DNA of 64,000 nt, from the NCBI GenBank assembly GCA_026874595.1, contig CM049319.1, positions 67,051,917-67,115,916 of the forward strand, written 5' to 3'. The notes below the pieces were generated by a model, which saw only the letters and a program-made list of their open reading frames with translations, was not told the DNA's origin and made no database searches. The position numbers were made by a program, and so were the translations under genes. This document shows, piece after piece, positions 20,528-32,651 of the stretch. This DNA comes from Sipunculus nudus. Taxonomy: Eukaryota; Annelida; Sipuncula; Golfingiida; Sipunculidae. How positions within the stretch are numbered: the first letter of the stretch is position 1; each line of letters starts with the position of its first letter.

Positions 20528-23500
20528 AAATTTTCTGAAATCAGCAAGTGTTAGTGTTTCATCATGATTCGTAGGTGATTCGGTTGGTTAGTTGGTATTT
20601 TATAGTATTTTAATTATATTTGAAAAATTCCTTAATGAGACCATCTATAGCAACTTAAAGGGAAATAAACAACGGCCGAAGAGCGCATACCTGCGCCAAC
20701 GTCACTTTACTTGAATAGAGAAATATGATTAGCACCTGTTTCTGTTATACCAGATAAAGCCTTCAATTCCGCACAATATTTAGTTTTTCGAAGGGCTGCG
20801 TATTACTCTTTTCGGTTCACATGCCCGTTGCCTTGCTAGTAATCTTAATAAAATTATGGCTTAGTTTAAGTATATTCTTCTGGCTGTATGATTTTTTGAG
20901 TTTGCGAGTGCAAATGTCAGTGTCTGTGTAATTGAAAAGAAATATTTTGAACCGTGCCCCCCCCCCCCCGAAGATTTTTTTTCGTGCAGCAAATTAAATA
21001 TGGACTCTTTAAAGGCAAATAGCAGAGTGATATGGTAATGCCTTTGTATACAATACATTGATATAAATGGTATATAATATTAATGACACGTATGCTTTAT
21101 AAGTTATAAAATAATGTAAAGACACCAGCTTTTTACGCATCGTTGGGCTAATAAACTTCCAATGTTTTGATAATAAGAAATTCTATAAATAGCGTATCCG
21201 GGGTTGGAAGATAAGGAAAAGAAGGATATTCTGCTTTTATGCGAAGTTAAGCACGGGGGGGGGGGGGGGGTTATATTTGCCTACTTTTTTATATTTTCTG
21301 TTATCCCAGAATTCTTCAGTCTAGATCTTCCTCACATAATATTTAAATCATCATTTGCAATGATATGTGCATTATTTCACGCTATATCAGTTCATTTTGG
21401 ATTAATATAAAAAATTCCCAGCAAACCACCGGTCATATACATGTTAAATTCACATGTTATTTTTACGTTGTTATGGTTGTGTGTGTGAGTAAACACAGTC
21501 CACGTGTGTCTGTTTGTTATAACAAGAGTGTCTGACCAGAGGTTCAATCCTCAGCATGAACGACAACTCCAACACAAGGAGAAGAAAAGTGAAGGAAAAA
21601 AACACAGAAGAAACACCAGTCTGAAACTTTCAAAAATAGTTATTTGTGAAGTTGCATTTGATCGGCCAGATGCCAGCTCATATGCGATTGAGTACATTAG
21701 TAACCCAACGGTTTTAGAACTTAATAATTACAGAGACAAACATATTTTAAAACACAGCACTCTATATTGTATGTACATGTGTAAGGCTTGGTAGGTGAAT
21801 AGGTCCCTGAAATATAAATTGTCCAAAATAGTTCCAACTCTACTCGGGAGATGGATGTTTGCATATATATTCCCAACATTTTCGGTATATCGTCGTTCAT
21901 GGTTTCATTTACTAGCATTATTTACTAGCATATTCAGTTCGATTCTCTAGCAAATAGTGGGATTCGAAATGTTTTAATTATAGTTAAGTATACATAAGTA
22001 GAGTTCTTACACATTTAACCTGAGATGTCAAAGGAATATTCGTAATGTGTAAAATTGACTGATATTCACCTAAAGAATTATCTTCAGGCGTAATCCTAAA
22101 TATTTGAGCACAGATCAACATTAAATACCGAATTAAATCTCGTTAGCTGTTATTCAGTTGAGAACACCAACGTAGGTAGCCCCATAGAGTATACGGGTGT
22201 CATTATATTCTGCATCCAAAGTGTAATATATTTGTAGAGTTAAAAAGTTCGTTAACGTGGCTTTGAGCACTTGCACCAGATCTGTGGACAGTAATTATGG
22301 CGTGTAATAGTAATACAAAAGCATACGTTGATCTTGTACTGGTTAACGGACACTTTAGGTATGTTTAAAAGGTGCTGAATTTGACGGATGGACCAATGCA
22401 AGGTGAACATAACCGATTAACAACATGTCAACAAACCATCAAGCCGTGTGTCAGTCAAACACAGCCATCCAGCCTTCACCTTGCAACAGATATGAGAGAA
22501 TGCACACTGTGATGCATTGGTTAGCCCTGCCACGAAAATTACGCCGTTTAAGAGTCTTTCTTTTAGATGTTACTTTCACCTTGTCCATAACAAGAGTTTT
22601 AGGTTGAAACTAAATCCCTAAAAGGTAAAGCGGTCTGGACAGGCAGGTCCAAGGATATGCGGTCCGGTATTTTGTATTGAAGGTCAAATCCAGGCCAAAA
22701 TTCTATTCTCGTTGCTGCATCAAGGGCTATAACCATGAACACTATTATATGGTATTAATAATATCCGACTGTTTTGAGCGCCAGAATGTTTATGCTGTAT
22801 GGAGAAATATCTCTATTCCTACCGAAACATTCAGGGTAGTATTTTATAGATTACTACCAATAACAACATTTCACACTTGTGCAGAAAACAATCCCCTTAA
22901 AAGGATACTTAAACTTTCAGGAAAAGGAAGCTCTGTTTTGGGTCGTTTTAACAGTTTTGGACTTTTGGTGTTTTCGAAATACCCAAAGCCTTTTACCTAA
23001 TGGAGATTCCCAAGTATTGGGGTGATAAGAAGGATTTCTTAATGAAAGGTTCGAAGGTATTATCAACTTTGGGAACTATTTTTTTTTTACACTGAACGTT
23101 AACGACAGTATAAGCGAACATTTCCTATTACCAACCCTCAGCCTCCGAATCCCCCGATGGAAAGATCCGTAGTTACGTGATTTTACAGAGAAGCAGGTGC
23201 CGAAGGGGACAACGCGGCATTAAATTCACATTGTTAAACCCACAGTGCAGAGGAACAGTTTTACAAGTTGGACGTTAAACCAATGTAAAGATCAAAAAGG
23301 AAAGATCAAGCGGCATTCAGCAACGAAAAGTGACATCTTTGTAGAGGTTTAACTACTAGGCACATACATAAGGGGAAATTCTAGAGGATTTAGAAATAAA
23401 AAACTAAGACCTATAAATTATAATTTATGCAACGCGCAGCCCTACTGACTTAACAAGTCTGCTAGCTTAATGGATGTGATGTAAGACTCTTTCTTCATAA

Positions 23501-24150
23501 GCTTTGGTAGGATTTTGTCTTAAGAAGAAACAAATTTAGCTTGGCTATAGTAAGTTTGGGTTCGTTTGTTAAAATTTGGAGCGCGCACTTAACGAAAGCT
23601 TTTCAGCTTGATGAATCTATATATATCTCAGGGACAGGCGGCCCTTCTGGAAAAAAAACTTACATTAATTGCGTAAAACGCAATGTTGTACCTGTCCGGT
23701 TTAAGAGAGGATTATCTTCGTTTCAAAAAATACTTTTTACTTTTTCCAAATGACCTAAAGACTTGCTTACATGCATGCATGTGACTGTACCTGGGGTTTT
23801 AGCTTCAGTCTAGACGATCTCCCTTATTCAAAATTTGGAGGTAGACTCCTCCAAGTTTAGATGCAAATTGAACTTATTATATGTACTTATGCAGAATTCT
23901 TTTTTCGGCCTGCGACAGGGCGATAGCAACACAATCTCTCATTCATATGTTAGAGTTAGCCAGGCCTCATGACTATCGTACTTGTCGATCCAGAGTGTAT
24001 ACTCAGCTCCAATGCTAGGTCATGACACTAAGGAGACCTCTAAAGGTGCACTTGATTTATGAGGGAAACACGGCCGTGGTTCAATTTGCAAGTACAACGC
24101 GACTTTTTTTTATAGTTTTTTTTGAAATAACAAGCCAATATTATTGTCCT
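20528..24150. other. Non-coding stretch with homopolymer G/C runs
   Basis: Poly(C) at about 20957-20968 and poly(G) at about 21256-21270. Several 60-107 codon frames (e.g. 21504-21794, 22677-23000) show no domain. A GGTTCAATCC word near 21540 resembles a tRNA B box without the rest of a SINE. Confidence 0.4.
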
Positions 24151-24179
24151 ATACCCTTTGAACAGCTGTTCGATTGTGA

Positions 24180-25290
24180 CTATATAGTATCATAACTCCC
24201 AGGCAAAATTTCAGGTTCTTAAGGAGATTTGCCTAGACCCTTCCCAGGCATACAGTAAGAGTTTCTAAGTCTAACGGTAAAGGTTTGTGTCCCGTTTACG
24301 TCCCGACCGCTTCATTTGAAGGTTACAAAAATAGAGACAAAATCCATAGATATTAGATAGAATAAAGGTGCGCGCTAGTCTTCAGTAACGGATGAAACAC
24401 TTCGGGATCAATATATATTATATTTAACAATATATAACAATAATGCATTAGCGATTCAAATATTGGAGATTTGGTATCAATTATTTTATTATTCGGGTGC
24501 AATAAAAGGCCCCGTAACTCAGAGAAAATATGTCGCATTAACTTATTTCAGGTATTCCGGGAGATATTTCGATTGCCGCTCTGGATGTGGAGATAGAAAA
24601 TTCTAGGTCTAACAATAACGTTTTGTGCCTTGTCTGTCTGTCCGCTTGCCTAAAATCATGCTTTGGCTAGCTCGTAGAATAAAGATCGCCTTGACCCAGT
24701 TCCTTGTGTCGATTGAGATTTGCCCAAGACTTCCATGGATATTACGTAAGAAGATTCTGGGGCTTGCAGAACTGATGCAGTTTGTGCCCATTTGACTTTC
24801 AGTGTGCTCAAAATCATGTTTTCGTTAGTAGTTCGCAGAATATAGGTCACCTTGACCTAATTTCAGGTTTCTATGGGGATTTTCCCTGGACCTCTCTTAA
24901 TGTCATGTTAGAAGATTCTTGGTGAAATGGATAAATTGTGTGCTCCGTCTGACAGACTGGGGGCTCAATATCATGTATTCCCCCCCCCCCCCCCCCGGGA
25001 TGCCGAAGCTTCTAAATCTAACGGTTACGGTTTGTGCCCGGTTAACGGTTGGACTGCTTCAACTGAAGGTCTAAAAATAACGGAAATTAATGAGTAAAGT
25101 TAGAAATAAAATCAGGTGGCGCCACCAGTCTTCAAGAACTGTTGAACACTCCATGATATAACTATAACAAGAGAATATAAGTCGCAGTGCCTTTATTTCA
25201 AGTGTCCAGTGAGATTTGTCATGGGCCTTCATGGAAATTTAGCAAGAAGTTTCTGGGTTCAGCGGTTACAATAAGTGTCCTGTAAACGGA
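24180..25290. repeat. Cluster of related dispersed-repeat units
   Basis: Related phrases recur in order: TTTCAGGTTCTTAAGGAGATTT (24210), CAGTTCCTTGTGTCGATTGAG (24699), TTTCAGGTTTCTATGGGGATTT (24861), each followed by an ACTTC/CCTTC-type word, a GTTAGAAGATT or AAGCTTCTAAATCTAACGG word, and GTGCCCGGTTAACGG. Units are about 150-400 bp and degraded. Poly(C) interrupts at about 24980-24996. I read this as a tandem-ish old repeat of the AGGTCACnnTGACCT kind. Confidence 0.5.
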
Positions 25291-25314
25291 CAACCGGACG
25301 GACGACGTACAACG

Positions 25315-25361
<47 letters not shown>

Positions 25362-25362
25362 T
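25315..25362. repeat. (AAT)n microsatellite
   Basis: About 16 AAT units. Confidence 0.97.
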
Positions 25363-27402
25363 ATATGGGTTATCCCAATACAAGTCGATAGTCATGTTTT
25401 GCATTATTAAAACAACATTACAAGGCAAGACCATGCTTAGATGCTACTATTTTAAATACTTAAATGTCAGATAAAATATAAATATCTTAAATATGTCCAT
25501 CGGCACAATGAAGGAGAACAACAATTCATATATCAGGAAGGCTGATGTTTGATAGGGCACAGGATTAAAAAGTAGTTACATTAAGTGACTGAAATGCTTT
25601 AGAGCACAATTATCTACGTTCAAACATTACGTAATCCAGGCACTTTATATATCATTTCATAAATCCAAACATTTAAGAAAATCTTATATGACCCTCAAAT
25701 ATGACCCTCATGACTCCCTATCTTGTTGCTGCATGGTTACATGGTTACATGGTTTCAAAATCTCGTTTGTATTGTTTCAGTTCGTTTGATATTAAGTCGC
25801 CAGATGGCAGCCTGATCACATAAACTTGAACTCTGACTGATGAATAAAATTAAAAGACTTGACGGTTCAAATCGTATGAATTGATGGCCCAGTCTGATTT
25901 TATTTGGTCATACTTGCTTTCGTCCAATAGACCGGGTGGACAGAGGTCAGTACAAAGCCACTAGGTGGCTTTGGTGCCTAAAGAAGGGTAAATAATGAGA
26001 AAAAGGGCTTTCTCGGTTAGACAAACATGAAACCTAATATGTTATATTCTGTATCTCAAAGTTCCTAATCAGTAAATAAATCTGTTATCGAACTAAAATT
26101 CTTACATTGTATAGCAATTTTTCAAGATGTTCACGTTTATTTATTAATTATTTTTATTATTCCAACCTTAAATATTGAAATAAATATTCATTATTATAAC
26201 GATGATGTTGGTAACCCAATTCGTGTTACATGTTTTCAAGTTTGCTTAAACGCATAAATGTACCCTTGCTTGCATTTTTTTTTTCAATTTGCTCGGGAAT
26301 TAATAAAAAAAAGTCCTCCATAACAATTTAATTTTAATATGTTGCAATGATTACAGCTTTTCCATTCTATATATAGTCTATAAATAAATTAAAGTTAAAA
26401 TTAAAATTAAAATGGCAAATTGTTGCATTGTTTACATGTCATGACTTGATAATACCTAAAAGTAGAGGATGAGTTGAATGTCGGTAAACTGCTTGACTGG
26501 ACACGTGTCTACTAGTTATATACCTCCGCAAAAAAAATTGCATTTAAAAACATCAATAATGTTGTTAAGAATCCTGTTATTTTGCATACACGCATAAGTA
26601 CGAAGCTACGCACAACTGTGAACTTGATAACGTACATAATTGATAGAAAATATTTAGATAAAACAGCCATGTATTATGAAATCACGTCACGGCTTAGGTT
26701 ACGCCGGGTTCACTTGACGCTTTTTATACATAACAATATCAGCCCATACCTGGCGCGTCAAATGAGTACAGGACTGTGAATCCGGTCAACTCTCGTGTTG
26801 CTTACTTAAGTGTACCGGAAGTATTTGCACAAACTAAATAAACCTGTCAAAGGAGGCTATACATTCGTCAACATAAAACACAAAACAACCTTCCGCGCAG
26901 GTTGCTTATTATTCGAGAGGTTCCAGTCGCATAAATAAACTACTATTCAAATGGACGTATGTTAAAATCCAGTTAGATAAAGTTCACGGTGAGTTGACGT
27001 CAGGAAACCTTGTAATTATTGTTTATATAAAAGACCGCCGTGTTTTCAAGTGTATTTTGAGGAAAAGCAGAACAGGGAAAACAATTTTAGGATCAGGGGT
27101 AGGGTTTCTGGAGTTGGTCAGACGAGTAAATCGGGTATCATAGTATACCTTAGTTTACATAAAACGCAAAAACTCTGTGACCACGCCTTGGAAATGCCAC
27201 GTTTTTATTCTTGAAGTGTCGGGAACAACGCCTAGGGTGTCTTAAGTGAGACCATTTACAATATTCACCTAAAAGACGCCCGAGGATTTGATATTTTTGG
27301 GAAATGCATCTATCCAGACACTATGCCAGTCATGAACTAGGCCGATGTCATGTCAGTCAGCCCTAAAGCAAGAATGGGTAATATATATGCTAACATGTAC
27401 GC
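25363..27402. other. Non-coding stretch, nothing assignable
   Basis: AT-rich, with a small ACATGGTT triplication near 25735. No exon seen. Confidence 0.4.
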
Positions 27403-27703
27403 TCTTTAAACAGCGCTTTAACTATAGGCCTACTGCCTATATCGTAAGCGCTGTTTGTTATGACCTCGTATCCTGAATTGCTACACCAGAGGGGAGCACT
27501 GTATTTTTGTCCAATCAGATGACACCTTGTGCTGGAAGACAAAGCCAAGCGAGGAATACGAGGAATACACGGAGCCAATCATGTTCATTTCGTTTTGAGT
27601 GACAGCTCATCGCCCCGGTAATCATCTCAACAGGCCACAGGCTCAGAGAGAATTGCCCCAGACGTGGTTTGCTTAGGGCCTTGGGCACATAGGATGCCCG
27701 GCC
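27403..27703 (-). repeat. Dispersed repeat with terminal hairpin, copy A
   Basis: The reverse complement matches 32366-32651 closely along its length. Shared phrases include GAGCTGTCACTCAAAACGAA, CTGATTGGACAAAA and GCTCCCCTCTGGTGTAGCAA. One end is a hairpin, AACAGCGCTT...AAGCGCTGTT, with about 20-bp arms conserved in both copies. Two ATTGG (inverted CCAAT) words lie inside. The type of element is unknown. Confidence 0.7.
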
Positions 27704-28130
27704 GGTGAGTTGTATTTCAAACGAAACGTAACAACAAAGGCTGCGTGCGCACCTCGCTTGCTGGTTTATGTTCTGCAGACAACAGATACATGGCTACGCT
27801 AACACAGATATAATGTCATAATCGAATCGGTCGATGATGCAAGAATAGAGAGGGAGCAATTAAAATTTGACCGTAAACTCTTCAAGCCGCGCTTGAAGCG
27901 CAGCTATTGGCGGAGCAAGGATGCCTGTCCAGTGTTTGTTTTTTGGCATCTGGTTGCCTGCTTGGCACATCATACGCACGGTTTTTTTGTTTTTTTTTTC
28001 AGCGGACAACGAACCGCCATCTGGTGTCTAAATATATCATAAACGGTCAAAGCTGGCAGCGTGAAAATCAGTTGTTTCTTTAGAAGCGCAAGATTTCCGC
28101 TGCCTCGGGACCGTAGCTAACATGTAAAGC

Positions 28131-28427
28131 ATGCTGTGTTTTAACAAGACAAAACAGCCATTGGATGACGTGGAGCATCTCGAAGCGTGAATTCAGTTAG
28201 ACAATATTGATGGCCATGGACTCACAGCACCAGTAAACACACAAGAGGCAGCCTCGACGGAAACCATCAGCGTCTTTGAACAAAATGTTGCTCCTGATAA
28301 TTCTTTGACATCCCCGGATGGTTTTTCGACAACTCCAGCTGTAGAGAGGTCTGGTGATCACGTGACTACGCAGAATACCTCTGACGCAACCCTTACTGCT
28401 CCCGAGACTACTACTAACCCTGAATGA
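28131..28427 (+). pseudogene. Interrupted Ser/Thr-rich reading frame, unknown
   Basis: ATG at 28131, 19 codons to an in-frame TGA (28188-28190), then 78 more open codons rich in Thr, Ser, Ala and Pro (e.g. NTQEAASTETISVF, HVTTQNTSDATLTAPETTT) to a second TGA. The T/S/P bias resembles a mucin-like linker or an ORF1 spacer. I see no domain, so it could be chance. A gene with a nonsense mutation, or an unrecognised exon after the TGA, are alternatives. Confidence 0.25.
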
Positions 28428-28429
28428 CA

Positions 28430-29217
28430 GTTGCCTCAAGTTTTAGTGATTACCTGACCAGGGAGATTAGTTCTGAGGCGACCTCGATCGTCCCTAAATG
28501 AAAGTAGCCTGGATAAAACGTACTACATGTATAATGTTTAGCAGATTCGTTTCTCTGTTCGCAAATGCACTGTGGTATGAACTGATGATAAGGGTATTAA
28601 AATTGAACCATCATTATTTTTAATGGGTTTTTAATAACTGTATCTAGTCAAGTTAACATTGAGAAATTTCAGACAGGAATGCTCGTATCTTCAGAATATT
28701 GCATTTTACATCTAGTGTTATATAGCTACACGTCTCTGTTCGACTGTCAAGATGGATGCAAGTGTCAAAAGAGGGCAACGTTTGTGACTTCATTTCTTTT
28801 ATACAGCACCCCAGCGATGGAAACCTGCAGATATATAATCCCTGGATGAGGGAGCGGTAAAGAAAACCGCAAAACCTCTTAAGTATATAACGCACGGCAA
28901 CTAATTACCAACCATATGACAGCACAGGAACCTTGCTGTAACCTCAATTTATCCAGGCACACAAATTGTCGAAGGTCAAGGTTAGGGGGCGGGGGTGGCA
29001 GGTCCATGATATTTATAATTCAAATGAACAATTTGTCTTTCAAACTTTCCCTGAGTGCTCACATCCCGGCCCTCTTTTTGAATGTAGCATGCATTTTCTT
29101 TAGTGTCTGTGGCTGGCAGACTCTAGTTCTTTATTAGGTACGATAAGAATGTATTGTTACGTACGATAGATGGTGCATTCTTGTAACAGCATGAAACATT
29201 TTAAGTGTAAACTATAA

Positions 29218-29275
<58 letters not shown>

Positions 29276-30470
29276 GCACAAAGCAGCCGCCCAATGGGTA
29301 AATCCGGGTCCTAAGGGATTTGCGGGTTTTATTGGCAATATAATTTTAATTTGAAAAAGATGTTTTTATAGTCTGATATATAATCTTATACACATACGCC
29401 AATTAATTGTGATTCGCTTAACCATGCAAAAAGAAATAAAAATCATCAGTCTCAAGATGCAGTAAAGACCTACAGTACTCATCACTCAGATCATTCATTT
29501 TATTGGTGTATTTACTGGGTTTTTTTTAGAGTGTACAGTTCTAAAAAAGCAGGATTTCAAATCTTTACACTGGATTTATTTACACTGTTATTAAATAAAA
29601 TGTTAAAAATTAGGTATTTACACCTAAGTGTAAACTAATAAATCTCTCTGAATGTGAGAACTTTTTAAACGCAGAATTCAATGATGACCTAAGGGAAATC
29701 ACACTCCCACCATGATGATAATGATGATCCCCACAAGCAGGTTGATTTCTAATTAACAATCACCGTAAAAAGCACCGTAAAAAGTGAGTATGCCAGAGAA
29801 GCCGTATTTAAATCATATGCATATTTAATCAATTGTCTCAATATTATGCAAGATGCGAACAGTTGGCATGAGAAAGTACCAAGAAAAAAAGACATCTTAT
29901 ATATATCAATTACTTATAGAATTTATCCTGTCTAAAATAACTTACAGGACAAGGAGCTTCTATATATTCTGATATCTTATTTCACATTTAAATGACTTTA
30001 GTTTTTTTTATTAATAAGGTCACTGCATGGTGTTGGCGTGAAAAAAAATAACAGCTAGTACTGTGTGATGAAATACCGGCATGTGAGACCAGGCTTTTAT
30101 TAGAAAAGACAGTGGTAGTGCATTGCAGTGAGGCTTATAGTCTCAGTTTCTCGTGTTCCATCCAACTTGTATGATATTATATGACATTATATAGTGGCAC
30201 ACTGCCAGGGCATATAAGTGATGTTTGGTCTCCATCCCTGATGCTCGATCTAACATGAAGGTTATCCCCGGGGTCTTCTATTATACAATGCATTTAGTCC
30301 ACAAGACGGCGTCCTTGGCCATTGTAGAAAGTGGAAGATTTATCCTCAAGTAATGCTTCCGGGGAGTCAAGTTCCTACGCTGTCCCAGTGTGCAGCACAT
30401 CCTTCCTGAAAAGCATATTTACTTTGTATTTATAAACCCATTTCACCATCAGTGGCCCAGTCTGTCAGCT
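28430..30470. other. Non-coding stretch
   Basis: At 29530-29640 the word TTTACAC/GTGTAAA occurs in several copies of both orientations (including ATTTACACCTAAGTGTAAAC), a small foldback zone. Otherwise I see nothing assignable apart from the microsatellite listed separately. Confidence 0.4.
29219..29271. repeat. (TA)n microsatellite
   Basis: About 26 TA units. Confidence 0.97.
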
Positions 30471-30477
30471 GTTAGTC

Positions 30478-30690
30478 TGACTGGATAGTAAAACCTACGA
30501 CAGGTACCGCCATCTGACGAGAAACTATATGATCGCCATGCTGCTGCAACCTTTTTAAGGGTTTCAGACCAAATTTGCGGTCTGGGCCTCCCTTTTCCCG
30601 ACCCTTAAACTTTTTTTTTATTTTGTCATTAGTGCTCCTGGGTTGGCCCCCTCCTTTTCCTAAATCCTGAATCCGCATCTGAGTAGGCCT
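30478..30690 (-). repeat. Dispersed SINE-like repeat, second copy
   Basis: On the minus strand it begins ATGCGGATTCAGGATTTAGG, continues with AGGGGGCCAACCCAGGAGCA and a poly(A)-like AAAATAAAAAAAAAG, and ends GGTTGCAGCAGCATGG. The TTTCAGACCAAATTTGCGG block matches 1858-1880 in the copy at 1796-1975. Confidence 0.55.
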
Positions 30691-31130
30691 ACTTATCCTC
30701 CTGACAGTGTGCGGTGATATGACACTTTGATTGACACCTATTGCCAGTAGGTAGTAGGAAAATGAAAATTTATAAATAATTAGTTTTATAGGGACTAAAT
30801 GACGTATTTAAGATGAGAAACCACTCAAAGTAAGGAATAATGTGGGGTTTTTTTAGGAACTATAATAAAATAATGTATTTGAAACGCCACTACAAGTAAG
30901 AGTCTTGATGGAAGGGGTTATCGGGGTCAAAAGTCAGGCTAAACGTGTTTTAACGCGTCACTGACACCATGGGTTATTGGCATTGTTACGGGGTGACATA
31001 AAAGCGGACCGAACTGTCTGGATCGCTAGTGAAGCTTGCTTTGCTAGCGAAGCGGTTGCTTCGCAGGACTTGTACGCCACCGACATTGGTTTGACTTGTT
31101 CTGATAGCAGAACGCTCTTAAGAGGGGGTG

Positions 31131-31286
31131 TGTTACGGGATGACATAAAAGCGGACCGAACTGACTCGCTAGTGAAGCTTGCTTTGCTAGCGAAGCGGTT
31201 GGTTTGCCGGACTTGTACGGCACCGACATTGGTTCTACTCCCGAATCAGCCCATGATTTTCCCCTCATTTATTTGTCTTTGTAACA
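31131..31286 (+). repeat. TRIM LTR2
   Basis: Intact TG...CA LTR. It contains GCTAGTGAAGCTTGCTTTGCTAGC, a self-complementary stretch, and a decayed B-box region (GGTTCTACTCCC). Confidence 0.85.
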
Positions 31287-31289
31287 AAA

Positions 31290-31307
31290 TGGGGGCTCGT
31301 CCGGGAT
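31290..31307 (+). other. Primer-binding site, tRNA-Pro type
   Basis: TGGGGGCTCGTCCGGGAT, three bases after LTR2. From established knowledge, this 18-mer is complementary to the 3' end of tRNA-Pro and is the primer site of tRNA-Pro-primed retroelements. Its exact match and position identify the segment before it as an LTR. Confidence 0.9.
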
Positions 31308-31394
31308 GACGGTAAATTTTGTGGCCTAGTGAATAAGCTCACCAAAAAGTGACTCCTGGGATTATTAGTCTTGTTCTGATAGCAGAACGCTCTT

Positions 31395-31412
31395 AAGAGA
31401 GGGGGGGGGGGG
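31395..31412 (+). other. Polypurine tract before LTR3
   Basis: AAGAGAGG followed by a G run, ending at the TG of LTR3. A shorter tract (AAGAGGGGGTG) precedes LTR2. Confidence 0.75.
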
Positions 31413-31567
31413 TGTTACAGGGTGACATAAAAGCGGACCGAACTGTCTCGCTAGTGAAGCTTGCTTTGCTAGCAAAGCGGTTGGTACGCCGAACTTGTGC
31501 GCCACCAACCTGGGTTCGAATCCTGGATCGGCCCAGGATTTTCCCTCATTTATTTGTCTTCGTAACA
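31413..31567 (+). repeat. TRIM LTR3 with tRNA-like promoter boxes
   Basis: The best preserved LTR. GGTTCGAATCC at 31513-31523 is a perfect RNA polymerase III B box inside a T-arm-like stem. TAGTGAAGCTT at 31452 is a near A box, 61 bp upstream. A full cloverleaf does not form, so this is not a tRNA gene. Confidence 0.8.
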
Positions 31568-32365
31568 GCATACACAAAAATAGACCTTAATCGTGCGCCT
31601 GTGTTGTGAATAACAAGACGACGCAGGCATTCTGGTCTTAGCCACAGACAATTTGGCTGTTTTCGGTGGTAACCTCCAAGCGATTTGAAAAACACGCAAA
31701 AATCACTCAAAATTATGTGTACATTACATTTTTTTTCATATAGGCGAGGTCACCAAGGGAACAATAACATTTAAAATATGGTACAGCACAGTGTTAGTAC
31801 CAAATCATAAAAGATATTTGGAGCAAAGTACAGCAACCTGAAAATAAAATCAGGGACACAATGCATTACCAAAGAGGAAAATGTACGTGTTCTAAACCTT
31901 TCATGATATTTAACATTTCTTTTATTTGAAGATTCAAATTCCCATGGCATAAAAAGGGACATATGCTGATGTGAATGATTTATGAAAATATTCCTCACCA
32001 ATACACCCCCCCCCCCCCCCCCCCCCAATATTCCAGGTGTAAAATTCCTCATTCTCCAGAGCAGCTATGACGAATGGCAGGCCAGGGCCAACGCCCGAGA
32101 TCCGTTGAAGCAAATTATACGCCCTTGAAGCTATTCATGCACATGGACTGGCAATCTCGTATGCAGGATGAAACTCAATTATGTCATATGAATAGACCTT
32201 GTACATTATATTGAATTTATTCGTGCCTGACCTGAATGAAACGACCGAATTGCGTTGTCATTACTGTGAACAACACGTGACCTAATTTTAACTGCAGAAT
32301 TGAAGCAGCCAGCGAGATGTTTACGCAGCCTTTGTTGTGACGTTTCGTATGAATTACAGCTAACC
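31568..32365. other. Non-coding stretch
   Basis: Poly(C) run at about 32007-32026. No exon or repeat boundary seen. Confidence 0.4.
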
Positions 32366-32651
32366 GACCGGGCATTCTATGAGGCTCTAAGTGAACCACG
32401 TCTGCGGCAATTCTCTCTGAGCCTGTGGCCTGTTCATACGGTTTCAGGGGTTATGAGCTGTCACTCAAAACGAAATGAACATGATTGGCTCCGTGTATTC
32501 CTCGCTTGCCCGTGTCTTCCAGCACAAGGTCTCATCTGATTGGACAAAATACAGTGCTCCCCTCTGGTGTAGCAATTCAGGATACGAGGTCATAATAAAC
32601 AGCGCTTACCATATAGGAAGTATGCCTATAGTTAAAGCGCTGTGTAAAAAG
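32366..32651 (+). repeat. Dispersed repeat with terminal hairpin, copy B
   Basis: Opposite orientation to copy A at 27403-27703, about 4.7 kb away. Carries the same terminal hairpin (AACAGCGCTTACCATATAGG / CCTATAGTTAAAGCGCTGT) at 32600-32643. It differs from copy A by small indels, including loss of one CGTATTCCT unit. Confidence 0.7.

Larger units (their letters stand above)
30984..31567 (+). mobile_element. TRIM-like retroelement with three LTRs
   Basis: Layout: LTR1 (30984-about 31086, 3' part deleted), a remnant of internal sequence, LTR2 (31131-31286), primer-binding site, about 105 bp of internal DNA, a purine tract, then LTR3 (31413-31567). Each complete LTR is about 155 bp, begins TGTTAC and ends GTAACA. 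The whole is flanked by GCAT (30980-30983 and 31568-31571), a 4-bp target duplication. No protein is encoded, so it would depend on an autonomous LTR element. The three-LTR order suggests recombination between tandem copies. Open frames of 60-110 codons over it are incidental. Confidence 0.85.

Noticed and set aside
22677-23000. 107-codon plus-strand frame
   Set aside because: No recognisable domain, no start context or splice support; length is plausible by chance.
29530-29640. Second member of the ACCAA/TTGGT element family
   Set aside because: It has an AGAGTGTA/AAAAAA end-like word and TTTACAC/GTGTAAA words, but no matching second terminus, so the similarity is too weak.
31440-31540. tRNA gene inside the LTR
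   Set aside because: Only the T-arm and box motifs fit. The spacing is 61 bp and there is no acceptor stem. The segment recurs in LTR copies.
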